Counted from the first letter of the stretch, positions 37,396 to 46,409 are shown. The stretch: 64,000 bases of DNA from Brevibacterium yomogidense (GCF_016107685.1 NZ_JABASY010000002.1:806001-870000), one strand, 5' to 3'. The notes: generated by a model not told the origin, from the sequence alone. Program-made: numbers and translations.

Positions 37396-37827
37396 TCAGA
37401 TGACTCCGGGGATCACTTCGTCCGAGCGATCCGCGAAGTCCTGCTCCGTCTCCGCCAGGTACTGCTCCCATGTGGGGGCGTCCCAGATCTCCGCACGGTT
37501 TCCCATGCCGATGACGGCGACGTCGCGGTCCAGCCCTGCGTACTGCCGCAGCGCCTGCGGGACAGTGATCCGACTCTGCTTGTCGGGCTGCTCCGCGGAC
37601 GCCCCCGAGAGGAACACGCGCAAGTAATCCCTTGCGTCCTTGCTCGTCATGGGCGCCGCCCGCATCTGCTCGTGGACGCTCTCGAACTCCCTGGTGGAGA
37701 ACACCGTCAGACAGCGCTCCTGACCGCGGGTCAGCACCAGGCCGTTCGCCAGCTCCTCACGGAACTTCGCGGGAAGGATGAGGCGTCCTTTGTCGTCAAG
37801 TCGCTGTGTGTGCGTCCCGAGGAACAC
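37396..37827 (-). CDS. mraZ: Transcriptional regulator MraZ
   Basis: AbrB-fold regulator of the dcw cluster, 143 residues, forming ring-like oligomers. Two SpoVT/AbrB-like repeats are visible: [23 protein letters not shown] at the start and [18 protein letters not shown] near residue 82, each with a DxxxR-type DNA-binding loop. MraZ of E. coli represses its own operon by binding 10-bp-spaced TGGGN repeats. A matching set lies just upstream here, so autoregulation is likely. It is the first gene of the minus-strand cluster. Confidence 0.96.
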   Translation of the reverse strand: MFLGTHTQRLDDKGRLILPAKFREELANGLVLTRGQERCLTVFSTREFESVHEQMRAAPMTSKDARDYLRVFLSGASAEQPDKQSRITVPQALRQYAGLDRDVAVIGMGNRAEIWDAPTWEQYLAETEQDFADRSDEVIPGVI

Positions 37828-37870
37828 GGTGCCTCACCCCCTTCGGATCCCCTGGGGGCTCCGATGGCTC

Positions 37871-37894
37871 CCACTGTACTCCACTCGCCTCCAC
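37871..37894 (-). promoter_or_regulatory. Candidate MraZ box: three GTGG repeats with a 10-bp period
   Basis: Read on the minus strand towards mraZ, GTGGAGGCGA, GTGGAGTACA and GTGGGAGCCA follow one another without gap, so GTGG begins at 37894, 37884 and 37874. Repeated TGG(G/A)N units spaced by 10 bp are the established operator form of E. coli MraZ. The array ends 44 bp before the mraZ start and lies next to a CATTAT that may be the -10. Confidence 0.7.
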
Positions 37895-37953
37895 ATAATG
37901 GCCCACGGGCGTGCGCTTTGACCAGGCCGTCTTTATTCTCGCAGGTCAGAACG

Positions 37954-38213
37954 GTGGAGGGAAGTGGGTGAAGAATTCAACGCGCGTGTCGGAAGGGGCA
38001 CGGAAGCGGTATGCGCGCCTGCCGCAGCGAAGTTCGACGCCCTGATCGCCCGGCCGGCACAACTGCATCAGTGCAGGTGAGGAGCCCGCTGTAGAGGCGA
38101 AGTCCAGGGGCCCTCCCGAGTGCGGGCCCCTCGTGGAGGAAAGTGGGGGGCCGGCGTGGAGGGCAGTGGGGAGCCGCGGGGAGAGAGGTGGAGAGGTGCG
38201 TGGAGTGCGGTGG
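37954..38213 (+). repeat. Repeated GTGG pairs with 10-bp spacing facing moxR
   Basis: On the plus strand GTGG starts at 37954 and 37964, 38133 and 38143, 38156 and 38166, and 38200 and 38210: four pairs each with exactly 10-bp spacing. Single copies occur at 38188, 38260 and 38279. The words are GTGGAG or GTGGG(G/A/T), like the units of the mraZ box on the opposite strand. They could be further MraZ sites that put the moxR operon under the same regulator. The local purine bias raises the chance of random matches. Confidence 0.45.
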
Positions 38214-38288
38214 GAAGAGGCCCGGCCCCGGGTGAGAGGAGTCACCTGGAGGTCGCAGAGTGGAGCCCGAGGCCCGGCGTGGGTGAGA

Positions 38289-39248
38289 ATGGAGGGTATG
38301 ACCGCGCTCGGGAACGACCACATCACGCACATCCAGGCGATCGCGCAGAAGTCGCGTTCGGCGATGAACAGTGTGCTCGACGGCAAGGATCACGCCGTCC
38401 GCACCGCCCTCATCACACTCTTCTCCGGTGGCCACCTCCTCCTGGAGGACGTGCCGGGCGTCGGGAAGACCCTCCTTGCGAAGGCGCTGGGCCGGGTGGT
38501 GGGCGGAAGCGTGCGGCGCATCCAGTTCACTCCCGACCTCCTCCCCTCCGACGTGGTCGGGGTCAGCATCTTCAACCAGGAGAAGCGCACGTTCGAGTTC
38601 CGCGCGGGGCCTGTGTTCGCGAATGTCGTCATTGCGGACGAGATCAACCGCGCCTCCCCCAAGACCCAGTCCGCGATGCTCGAGTGCATGGCCGAGAACC
38701 AGGCGAGCGTCGACGGGACCACCTACCGGATGCCGCAGCCGTTCATGGTCGTCGCGACGCAGAACCCCGTCGACATGGAGGGCACGTACTCCCTCCCGGA
38801 GGCACAGCGCGACCGCTTCACCGCCCGCATCTCGATCGGCTACCCGTCGACGGAGGCGGAGATGGACATGCTCGACCATCACGTGGAGTACGACCCGCTC
38901 TCCCGCACGGCCGCCGTCACGACCCTCGACGAGGTGACACAGGCCCGGGAGCTGATCCGCCACGTCGAGGCGAGCCCGGAGCTGCGCGCCTACGTCGTGT
39001 CCCTGCTGGATGCCACACGGAGCGACCCTGCAATCGCCCTGGGTTCGTCTCCGCGTGCGGGTGTGCAGCTGCTGCGCACCGCCAAGGTGCTCGCCGTCCT
39101 GGCCGGTCGCGGGTACGTGACACCCGACGACATCCAGGCGCTGGCCGTCGACGTCCTCTCCCACCGCATCGTTCCGCGCGAGGGCGACGACCCTCAGCTC
39201 GCCGCGTCCCTCATGGGCGACATCCTCCGCCGGGTGCCGGTGCGCTGA
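38289..39248 (+). CDS. MoxR-family AAA+ ATPase
   Basis: A 319-residue AAA+ chaperone-like ATPase. Walker A is EDVPGVGKTLLAKAL near residue 56, Walker B with sensor is NVVIADEINRASPKTQ near 115, and ATQNPVDMEGTYSLPEAQRDRF near 155 is the MoxR hallmark. MoxR proteins act with adjacent DUF58 and von Willebrand-type partners in maturing protein complexes; the exact client is unknown. Two ATGs compete: 38289 is listed, and 38298 follows GGAGGG with too short a gap. It begins a three-gene operon (MoxR, DUF58, transglutaminase) divergent from mraZ. Confidence 0.92.
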   Translation: MEGMTALGNDHITHIQAIAQKSRSAMNSVLDGKDHAVRTALITLFSGGHLLLEDVPGVGKTLLAKALGRVVGGSVRRIQFTPDLLPSDVVGVSIFNQEKRTFEFRAGPVFANVVIADEINRASPKTQSAMLECMAENQASVDGTTYRMPQPFMVVATQNPVDMEGTYSLPEAQRDRFTARISIGYPSTEAEMDMLDHHVEYDPLSRTAAVTTLDEVTQARELIRHVEASPELRAYVVSLLDATRSDPAIALGSSPRAGVQLLRTAKVLAVLAGRGYVTPDDIQALAVDVLSHRIVPREGDDPQLAASLMGDILRRVPVR

Positions 39249-40393
39249 TGCGTCCCACCGCTTCCGGGATCGTCTTCCTCCTCCTCGGAGCGGCGCTGGC
39301 GATCGCCGCCTATCGCTTCTCCCTCCCTGGGATGCTCCCGGCGGGGATCCTCCTCATAGCACTCGTCGTCCTGTCCGCCTTCGTCGTGTTCATCGCGTCC
39401 GGCCGCCTCGAGGTGCAGCTGGCGGCGCGCACGCGCCACGTCGATGGGAACGCCCTCACCGCAGTGGGCAGCGATACCCGGATCGACGTCCGCGTCCGGA
39501 ACCGGACTCCCCTCCCGGTCGGCTCCTTCACACTCGACCTCACGATGGCGGATGGCTTCGGTCCCGACCGCTCCCTGAAGCTCGCAGGCCTCTCTCCCCA
39601 CGCTGTCGAGGCGGTCGCCGTCACCGTCATGCCGACGCGCCGCGGGATGAGCGGCGTCGCCGATGTGGGCATCCGCATCGACGGACCGTTCGGCCTCGTC
39701 ACGCGGAGTCGACGGACCGGCAGCGCACTCGTCGTCGCCGTCGCCGTTCCCGACCAGCGTCTCCCCCTGCACGCCTCACCGCGCTCGGCTGCCGATCAGT
39801 CCGATTCCCAGCGGCTCCTCCGCGGGAACTCAACACTCGACTTCCACACGCGGGAGTACGTCCCGGGGGACGACCTGCGACACGTCCACTGGTCATCGAC
39901 AGCCCGCCTGGGAGAGCTGATGGTGCGCGAACGCGCCCACGAGGAGAATCCGATCGCGGTCGTCCTCCTCGATACGCTCGGCGCGGATCCCGAGGGACAC
40001 GGTGCGGACATCGCGGTGACAGCGGCCGCCGCAGCGGCCCTCCACCACATCGACCGGGGAGCGGAAGTCGTGTTCTGGTCCGGCCCGACTCGACTGCACC
40101 TGGCGAGTGGCCGCGGACGGGATGCCGTCCGCGTCGAGTCCGCTCGTCACCCGGCAGGAGCAGAGGTCCCCGGCGGCGTGACGATCCCGTCTGCCGCCTG
40201 GCACGTCTCGATCTGCGCGCTGTCCGCGGACCGGGCCGATGCCCTGACCGTCGGGCTCCCGAAGGGCCAGGCACGGTCCCGCTTCGTCGTCGAGGAGCTC
40301 TCCGACGACGGGGTGAGCCTCGATACCGCCCTGTTCGGCGGCGCGCTCAGCCTGCCGCACCAGTGGCACAGGTCTCCGGGGGCAACGCGATGA
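39248..40393 (+). CDS. DUF58 domain-containing membrane protein
   Basis: A 381-residue protein with two N-terminal membrane segments (GIVFLLLGAALAIAAYRF and ILLIALVVLSAFVVFIA). The body has a domain of beta strands and then the DUF58 signature FHTREYVPGDDLRHVHWSSTARLGELMVRE near residues 200-225. The DUF58 family has a von Willebrand-like fold and is nearly always beside a MoxR ATPase. The start overlaps the moxR stop by one base (TGATG) and the end overlaps the next start by four, so the three proteins are probably made in step. Confidence 0.9.
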   Translation: MRPTASGIVFLLLGAALAIAAYRFSLPGMLPAGILLIALVVLSAFVVFIASGRLEVQLAARTRHVDGNALTAVGSDTRIDVRVRNRTPLPVGSFTLDLTMADGFGPDRSLKLAGLSPHAVEAVAVTVMPTRRGMSGVADVGIRIDGPFGLVTRSRRTGSALVVAVAVPDQRLPLHASPRSAADQSDSQRLLRGNSTLDFHTREYVPGDDLRHVHWSSTARLGELMVRERAHEENPIAVVLLDTLGADPEGHGADIAVTAAAAAALHHIDRGAEVVFWSGPTRLHLASGRGRDAVRVESARHPAGAEVPGGVTIPSAAWHVSICALSADRADALTVGLPKGQARSRFVVEELSDDGVSLDTALFGGALSLPHQWHRSPGATR

Positions 40394-42717
40394 GCGCCGA
40401 TCCGACCCTCACACATTCCGCGCCGCCGCAGCCCGACCCGCAGCCCGCCTCCGGAGCTCCGACCGACCGCGCGGACGCCGCTCCGTGGATCCCGGCGATC
40501 GCCACCGGTCTCGCGATGGTGCTGGCCACCCTCAGCGTGAGCGCGGTCTTCGCGGACTGGTCCTGGTGGACGCCCACCCTCGTCATGATCCTGCTCGTCG
40601 TGGGCAGCGGGGCGCTGCTGCGCGCCGTGCCGGTGATCCGTGCGACGGGATCCGCCGTCCTCGTCCAGTGCGTCCTCGCGGTCGTCGCGGCGCTCTACCT
40701 GTGCGTCCCCTCCGCCATGCCCCTCGGAGTCCCGTCCCCCGCTGCTTTCTGGGAACTGTTCTCCATGCTGGGCGACGGGGTGAACGACATCTACGCGACG
40801 ACGGCTCCGGCCCAGTCGACCCCCGGCTTCACCGCGATCCTCGTCGTGGGCATCGGGCTCATCACCATCCTTGTGGACGGCCTGGTCTCCGACCTGCGGT
40901 CCCCGAAGGTCGGCGGCATCCTCCTGCTGCTCATCTGGGTGATCCCCGTCGTCCTGGCGGGGCCCCAGCTGGCGTGGTACCACTTCGCTGCGATCGGCTG
41001 CGCATTCGTCGTCCTCATGCTGTCGCGGTACCTCGCGGTGCGCGTGCGCCGAGCCGCTGCGTTCTCGGTCGTGGCGGGCGCGCTCGCGCTCGTCCTGGGT
41101 GTGGGGCTGCCACTGCTCCTGCCTCCGGTCGCCCAGCGTCCGCAGCAGCCGCTGGGCACACCGCAGGACATCACAGTGGTGAATCCGTTCCTCGATCTGC
41201 ACGCCGACCTCGACGCGTCGGACGATCAGCTCGTCTTCTCCTACACGACCGATGATCCCCTGGCTCCCCCTCTGCGGCTCACGAGTGTCACCGCCTTCGA
41301 CGGCACGACATGGATGCCGGAGCCGTTCGACATCGACCCGTTCGCCGTGGCCGCCGACGGGCTTCCCCGCCCTGACGGGGTCGCCGCTGACACGTCGGTC
41401 GTCGAACGGACCGCGCAGATCAGTATCCAGGACCTCGACGAGCAGCACCTGCCTGCGCCGTACGCCCCTGCTGCAGTGGACGGGGTCGAACGGCGCTGGA
41501 TCTACGACCCGTCCACCCTCACCATCGTGGGGAACGGCGTCCTGTCCACGGACGCCGACTACACGGTCGAGTACCGGTCGGTGGAGCCGACGGCCGGTCA
41601 GCTCGCTGAGGCCTCCCCGGTCGACGCGGACGACTTCGAGACGGCCCTCGCGCTGCCAGCGGACGTGCCGGACGTGATCGGTGAGACGGCGGAGCAGGTC
41701 ACGGCAGGATCCGAGAACCAGTGGGAGTCGGCCGTCGCCCTGCAGGACTGGCTCCGCAGCGATGAGTTCGAGTATTCGCTCGACGCACCGGCAGACGCGT
41801 CCGGTTCAGCCCTGGAGGACTTCCTGCGGGACAAGCGCGGCTACTGCGTGCAGTTCTCCGGTGCCATGACGGCGATGGCCCGGTCCCTGGGCATCCCCGC
41901 CCGGATCGGCGTCGGCTTCACGGCTGGGACCCCCACGGGCGAGGACTCCTACGACGTCCGCCTCAACCAGGCCCACGCGTGGCCGGAGCTCTATTTCGAA
42001 GGGTCGGGGTGGGTGAGGTTCGAGCCCACCCCGGGCGGTCCGGCGGGCGATCCCCCGCCGTGGGCGGACGCCGAAGGCGGTGACCAGGGCGATTCCGAGG
42101 AGACGGAGTCGCCGACGGACGCACCGTCGAACGAGGAGCCCGAGGCCGGAGAGGAGTCGCCTCCCGCAGAGACCCCCGCGCCCGAGGCCGCTGACGACGA
42201 GCAGACGTCCGCCTCCTCGTCGGCCTGGCCGGCCGTCGTCGGCGGAGTGGTGCTGCTCGTGCTGCTGGCGGCTCTCCCCGCCGTCATCCGCATCTTCCGC
42301 CGGCGCTCCCGCCTGACTGGGGATGCCGAGCACCGGGCTGAGGGCATCTGGGAGGAGATCGCGGCCACGACGATCGACGCGGGCCGGCCCTGGGAACGCT
42401 CCCGGACTCTGCGCGACCACGAGCAGCGCCTGTCGCCCGCACTCGACGAGGACGGCACGGCTCTCCTTGCGCGTGCCGCCGACGCGGCGGAGTCCCTGCG
42501 CTACGGCGCCGGAGTGGACGCGACCACGGTGCCGTCGACGGAGGAGGCGATTCATCTCGTCGCACGCATCCGCCGAGCTCACACGGAGGAGATGGGCGTC
42601 GGTGCACGGCTGCGCGCGGCCGTGCTGCCGCTCAGTCTCTTCCGTCGTGTGCCGCGGGGACGCGAGGTCGCCCGGAAGCGTATGTCAGGGTCGACGGAGT
42701 CACAGACGAAGGCCTGA
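40390..42717 (+). CDS. Membrane transglutaminase-like protein with DUF4129 tail
   Basis: A 775-residue membrane protein. About six membrane segments fill the first 240 residues, then an extracytoplasmic domain, a transglutaminase core and one more membrane segment near residue 625 (AVVGGVVLLVLLAALPAVI). The core has the catalytic Cys in DKRGYCVQFSGAMTAMARSLG near 485, His in NQAHAWPELYF near 527 and a late acidic residue in WVRFEPTPG. The cytoplasmic C-terminus resembles DUF4129. Such proteins accompany MoxR and DUF58 in actinobacteria; protease-like or cross-linking activity on surface proteins is inferred from fold only. An acidic Pro/Glu-rich linker precedes the last membrane segment. Confidence 0.87.
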   Translation: MSADPTLTHSAPPQPDPQPASGAPTDRADAAPWIPAIATGLAMVLATLSVSAVFADWSWWTPTLVMILLVVGSGALLRAVPVIRATGSAVLVQCVLAVVAALYLCVPSAMPLGVPSPAAFWELFSMLGDGVNDIYATTAPAQSTPGFTAILVVGIGLITILVDGLVSDLRSPKVGGILLLLIWVIPVVLAGPQLAWYHFAAIGCAFVVLMLSRYLAVRVRRAAAFSVVAGALALVLGVGLPLLLPPVAQRPQQPLGTPQDITVVNPFLDLHADLDASDDQLVFSYTTDDPLAPPLRLTSVTAFDGTTWMPEPFDIDPFAVAADGLPRPDGVAADTSVVERTAQISIQDLDEQHLPAPYAPAAVDGVERRWIYDPSTLTIVGNGVLSTDADYTVEYRSVEPTAGQLAEASPVDADDFETALALPADVPDVIGETAEQVTAGSENQWESAVALQDWLRSDEFEYSLDAPADASGSALEDFLRDKRGYCVQFSGAMTAMARSLGIPARIGVGFTAGTPTGEDSYDVRLNQAHAWPELYFEGSGWVRFEPTPGGPAGDPPPWADAEGGDQGDSEETESPTDAPSNEEPEAGEESPPAETPAPEAADDEQTSASSSAWPAVVGGVVLLVLLAALPAVIRIFRRRSRLTGDAEHRAEGIWEEIAATTIDAGRPWERSRTLRDHEQRLSPALDEDGTALLARAADAAESLRYGAGVDATTVPSTEEAIHLVARIRRAHTEEMGVGARLRAAVLPLSLFRRVPRGREVARKRMSGSTESQTKA

Positions 42718-42788
42718 GTCGACGGAGGCGGGCAGGGCGACGGACGCCGTTGAGGCGCGCGCGACGCCCGCCAGGTGCGATCTGCTGC

Positions 42789-44447
42789 CTAGCCCCGCGC
42801 CCTGTGCTCCGCAGACCCGCGCTGCGGCGACCCGTCGGTCCCTCGCAGCGATGCCATATCGATCGACGCGGTGAGTCCCGCGCGCTCCGCGAAGTCGTCG
42901 TCGTGGGTGACGACCAGCAGCGCACCCCGGTAGTCCGTGAGCGCATGCACGAGCACCGTGACGGATTCCCTGTCGAGGTTGTTCGTCGGCTCGTCGAGCA
43001 GAAGCAGCTGTGGAGCGGGCTCCGCGAGCAGCACCGAGGCCAGGGCCACCTTGAGCCGCTCTCCCCCGGACAGGGCGTGCACCCTGCGGTCCGCGGCGGC
43101 CGCGCGCAGCTCGAGGCCCGCCAGAGTCTCGCGCACGCGGTGGGGATCGACTGTGGGGACGGCGCCGCGCACGGCTTCGAACGCGGTCGCACTGGGCGTG
43201 AGTGTGTCGTCCTGTGCGAGGATTCCCACTGGCACGAGCGCTGCGACCGACCACGTCCCACCGTCGACCCGCGGAGCCCGTTCCTCCAGTGACGCGGTAC
43301 CACCAGTCCGGATCGCCTCCAGCAGCGTCGACTTGCCCGCCCCGTTGCAGCCGCGAAGTCGCACCCGTTCCGGCCCGACGAGTTGCACCTCGAGGGCCGC
43401 ACCGACATCCAGCACACGGCGCCCCGCCGGGACGATCGTGTCGCCCAGATCCAGCCGGATCCGGCCCGTGTCGCGGACCGCCGCCTCCGCTTCCTCGACC
43501 GCGGTGCGAGCCTGCTCCTCGCGGTCCGCCATCTGCTCCGTCAACTTCCCCACCGACACCTGCTGCGCGCGCTTGCGCTGGTTCATGATCATCCGCGGTT
43601 CACGCTTCTGGGCGTGCATCTTCCTGCCGTATCGCACTCGACGGTCAGCAATCGTCTGCGCCGTCACCCTCTGGTGCTTCTCCTTCGCGTGCTGGCTCTC
43701 CGCGCGGCTGAGCTCTGCGCGTGCAGCGGCCTGCTCCAGCGCGAGCATCTCGTCGAACGCGTCCAGCGCGCCGCCGAAGAGCCGCAGCCGACCATCGCGC
43801 AGCTCGAGGATCGCGCTGACGGTGTTGAGCAGTTCCCTGTCGTGGGAGACGACCAGCAGTCCGCCCCTCCATCCTGCGAGCGCGTCGAGGAGTGATCGCC
43901 GTCCGTGTGCATCCAGGTTGTTCGTCGGTTCGTCGAGGATCGTCCAGTCGGCTCCTGCAAGGCGCGCCGCGGCGAGACCCACCCGCACCGCCTGGCCGCC
44001 CGACAGGGTGGCCACGGGCCTGTCCAGCAGACATGCGTCCGGCGTCTCGAACCCCATCGCGGACAGCGCCACCAGCGCACGCTCGTCGATGTCCCAGTCG
44101 GTGCCGACTGCTTCGAGGTCGCCCTCGGCCATCCCGCCCTCGAGGATGCGGCCGAGTGCGCGGCGGATGTGGGCGATCCCGAGTGCGTGCGCGACGCTGC
44201 GCGTCGACTGCGGAAGGTCCTGCGGCACCGCGAAGACGGTTCCCGCGACGGACACGGTCCCGCCGGAAGGTGCGAGTGAATCTGCGATGAGGCCGGCGAG
44301 GGTCGTCTTCCCCGCGCCGTTGGGGCCGATCAGTCCCACGACGGTGAAGGGGATGGTGACGGTCTGCTCGTGGATGAGTGGTCGGTCCGCTGACGGATGG
44401 CGGAACGACAGACGGTTGAGAACGATGGAGTGGCTGGGCACGGACAC
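42789..44447 (-). CDS. ABC-F family ATPase
   Basis: A 552-residue soluble protein with two ATP-binding cassettes and no membrane domain. The first has GLIGPNGAGKTTLAGL, ATLSGGQAVRVGLAAARL and WTILDEPTNNLDAHG. The second has RGCNGAGKSTLLEAI, ALSGGERLKVALASVLL and LLLLDEPTNNLDRES. Between them lies the basic helical linker (RRVRYGRKMHAQKREPRM) typical of ABC-F proteins, which act at the ribosomal E site. Some members protect ribosomes from antibiotics (Msr, Vga, Lsa types), others are translation factors such as EttA; the linker cannot decide this. The upstream 173 bp shows no clear attenuator leader. It converges on the transglutaminase operon. Confidence 0.88.
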   Translation of the reverse strand: MSVPSHSIVLNRLSFRHPSADRPLIHEQTVTIPFTVVGLIGPNGAGKTTLAGLIADSLAPSGGTVSVAGTVFAVPQDLPQSTRSVAHALGIAHIRRALGRILEGGMAEGDLEAVGTDWDIDERALVALSAMGFETPDACLLDRPVATLSGGQAVRVGLAAARLAGADWTILDEPTNNLDAHGRRSLLDALAGWRGGLLVVSHDRELLNTVSAILELRDGRLRLFGGALDAFDEMLALEQAAARAELSRAESQHAKEKHQRVTAQTIADRRVRYGRKMHAQKREPRMIMNQRKRAQQVSVGKLTEQMADREEQARTAVEEAEAAVRDTGRIRLDLGDTIVPAGRRVLDVGAALEVQLVGPERVRLRGCNGAGKSTLLEAIRTGGTASLEERAPRVDGGTWSVAALVPVGILAQDDTLTPSATAFEAVRGAVPTVDPHRVRETLAGLELRAAAADRRVHALSGGERLKVALASVLLAEPAPQLLLLDEPTNNLDRESVTVLVHALTDYRGALLVVTHDDDFAERAGLTASIDMASLRGTDGSPQRGSAEHRARG

Positions 44448-44620
44448 CTCGAGGTCAGGGACCGCGGACTCGGCACTGAGTCGACGGTTGACGGTGGGCG
44501 GTCAGGCCGCCCCGAACCCTGGGTTGTGAGGTGTCACTCCACAGCTGCTGCCTGTCGTCGGGGATGGTGCGCGGACCAGGCTACCAGCTGAGGGTGAGGA
44601 ATGTCACGAGTTGCCGAATG

Positions 44621-45016
44621 TCACTGGCCACCGCGACGCTTGTCCCAGCGGTCCTCCATCCGATTCATGAATCCGGCGCTCTTCTGCCCCTCGCCGGGAG
44701 GTTTGCCACCGGGCGCAGCGGGCCCCTGTGCACCGGAAGCGCCGCCGCCGCCGGAGGACAGTGCCCAGAACCCACCGCCCACCATGACGGCGAAGCCGAG
44801 CACGCCGAGCGGCCAGATGCCCGACCAGATCGCACCGAGCACGATCGCCAGGCCGATGACGACCCCGACGACGCCGATGACGACGCGGGTGGCGGACAGT
44901 CCCGTGCCGGGTCCCACTGGCGGGTCCTCGGAGATGTTGCGAGCGAAGCTGGGGTCCTCACGGAGCTGCTTCTCGAGCTGGTCCAGCAGCTGCTGCTCGT
45001 GGTCTGAGAGAGCCAT
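44621..45016 (-). CDS. DUF3040 membrane protein
   Basis: A 131-residue protein beginning LSDHEQQLLDQLEKQLREDPSFA, the DUF3040 signature. Two adjacent membrane segments (VVIGVVGVVIGLAIVLGAIW and GVLGFAVMVGGGFWAL) are followed by a Gly/Pro-rich basic tail. Its place between the mraZ region and dinB fits the position of Rv2169c in mycobacteria. Function is unknown. Confidence 0.85.
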   Translation of the reverse strand: MALSDHEQQLLDQLEKQLREDPSFARNISEDPPVGPGTGLSATRVVIGVVGVVIGLAIVLGAIWSGIWPLGVLGFAVMVGGGFWALSSGGGGASGAQGPAAPGGKPPGEGQKSAGFMNRMEDRWDKRRGGQ

Positions 45017-45134
45017 CCCGATCTCCTCGCTTCGTCAGATGTGCGGCGTCCGCAGGACTGGAGTGGAACGGTTCCGGAGTCCACTGCGGTACTACCCTCC
45101 ATGATAGTCGCCAACCTGTGAAAACACCCAGTCG

Positions 45135-46409
45135 TCACCCCTTGCGGAGGAACGATGCGGACGTGATCGCATCGCCGCCGAACCTTCTTCTCACGTCGTC
45201 GAGGGCCCGCTGCGCATCATGCGCCCCCGCTGATGCGTCCTCGTGGCGGCGGTTTCCGGGCGACGACGCGCCATCGCTGTCGATGTCGAACAGGGAACCC
45301 TGTCGTCCCGAGGCGGCCAGACTGGCAAGGTCGTGTGCTCGCACTCCCAGGAGTCTCACACCGGCCCGATGCGACGCTCGGAGCTTCCGCAGCGCAGGCA
45401 GGAGCGCGCCGTGGAGATCGCGGGGCAGATCGCTGGGGACCGGGAGCGTGACCGAGCGGCTGAACGTCGTGAAGTCGGCGAGCCTGTATTTGAGCCCCAC
45501 CCCCCGAGCCGTCGCGCCTTCTGCCCGCAGCCTCCCCGCCACGTCGTCACAGAGGCGCAGCAGCTCCGTGTCCAGCACTGCCGGGTCCCAGACGTCGTCC
45601 TCGAACGTGCGCTCCGCGCTCACGGAGTGATCCTTCGGTTCGCTGTGCAGGGGTCTGCGGTCGATCCCGTGCGCGAAACCGTGCAGCGTCCGGCCATGGG
45701 CCCCGAAGGTCCGCTCCACCCATGAGGGATCCGCGTCCGCCAGGTCTGCGATGGTGCGGAGGCCGAAGCGGGCGAAGCCGCTCTGGGTGCTCTGACCGAC
45801 CCCCGGCAGGGCCTCGACCGGCATCGGGCGGAGGAAGTCCGCGACCTCGTCGACGGGCACGACCAGCAACCCGTCGGGCTTGGCGCGTGCGGACGCGAGC
45901 TTCGCGACGACCTTCGTCGACGCCGCCCCGATCGAGGCTGTGAGCCCCGTCTCCTGCTGGATCACAGCCCGCAGGTCCGTCGCGATGCGGCCCGGTGAGC
46001 CCAGACGCCGCAGAGCCGACGACACGTCGACATAGCCCTCGTCGATGCTCACCCGCGTGTAGTCCGCTGTGATGCGGGCGACGATGTCGAAGACCTGACG
46101 CGAGTACGCGCTGTAGAGCCCCCGGGACGGTGGGATCAGGACCGCACGCGGGCACAGCGTCATCGCCCTGCCCACAGGCATCGCGGCGTGCACCCCGTAC
46201 TCCCGCGCCTCATAGCTCGCGGACACGACGACGCCCCGGCCACTGCGGCCGCCCACCACGACCGGCCGGCCACGGAGCTCCGGCCGGCTCAGCAGTTCGA
46301 CGCCGACGAAGAAGGCGTCCATGTCGATGTGGAGGATCACACATCCCGTGTCATCCGTGCCCAGTCGTCCGAGGTCTCCCCCGCCACGGGCAAGCTGCTT
46401 CCGGCTCAC
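45135..46409 (-). CDS. dinB: DNA polymerase IV (Y family)
   Basis: Error-prone translesion polymerase, 424 residues. The catalytic metal ligands lie in HIDMDAFF (Asp29, Asp31) and in SIDEGYVD near residue 122. The usual SIDEAYLD motif is changed at two non-catalytic positions. The GVGQSTQSGFARFGLRT segment is the thumb HhH motif, and the little-finger domain follows. A GTG at 46409 preceded by GGAGG is chosen; an open reading to 46436 would overlap the divergent promoter. The C-terminal 60 residues, rich in Ser, Asp and His, lie beyond the little finger and contain QGSLFDID, a good sliding-clamp-binding motif of the Qxx[L]F type. No LexA box was seen upstream. Confidence 0.92.
   Translation of the reverse strand: MSRKQLARGGGDLGRLGTDDTGCVILHIDMDAFFVGVELLSRPELRGRPVVVGGRSGRGVVVSASYEAREYGVHAAMPVGRAMTLCPRAVLIPPSRGLYSAYSRQVFDIVARITADYTRVSIDEGYVDVSSALRRLGSPGRIATDLRAVIQQETGLTASIGAASTKVVAKLASARAKPDGLLVVPVDEVADFLRPMPVEALPGVGQSTQSGFARFGLRTIADLADADPSWVERTFGAHGRTLHGFAHGIDRRPLHSEPKDHSVSAERTFEDDVWDPAVLDTELLRLCDDVAGRLRAEGATARGVGLKYRLADFTTFSRSVTLPVPSDLPRDLHGALLPALRKLRASHRAGVRLLGVRAHDLASLAASGRQGSLFDIDSDGASSPGNRRHEDASAGAHDAQRALDDVRRRFGGDAITSASFLRKG

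Larger units (their letters stand above)
37828..38288. other. Divergent intergenic region between mraZ and moxR
   Basis: This 461-bp stretch holds no gene that I can support. It contains the mraZ promoter and operator on one side and the moxR promoter on the other. The plus strand of 38130-38230 is strikingly purine-rich and contains repeated GTGGAG and GTGGGG words described in the next entry. Open frames across it are arginine/proline/serine-rich and look like compositional artefacts. Confidence 0.6.

Noticed and set aside
38133-38288. Extension of moxR upstream to a GTG at 38133
   Set aside because: The extra residues are Gly/Arg/Trp-rich with no family similarity and coincide with purine-rich regulatory repeats.
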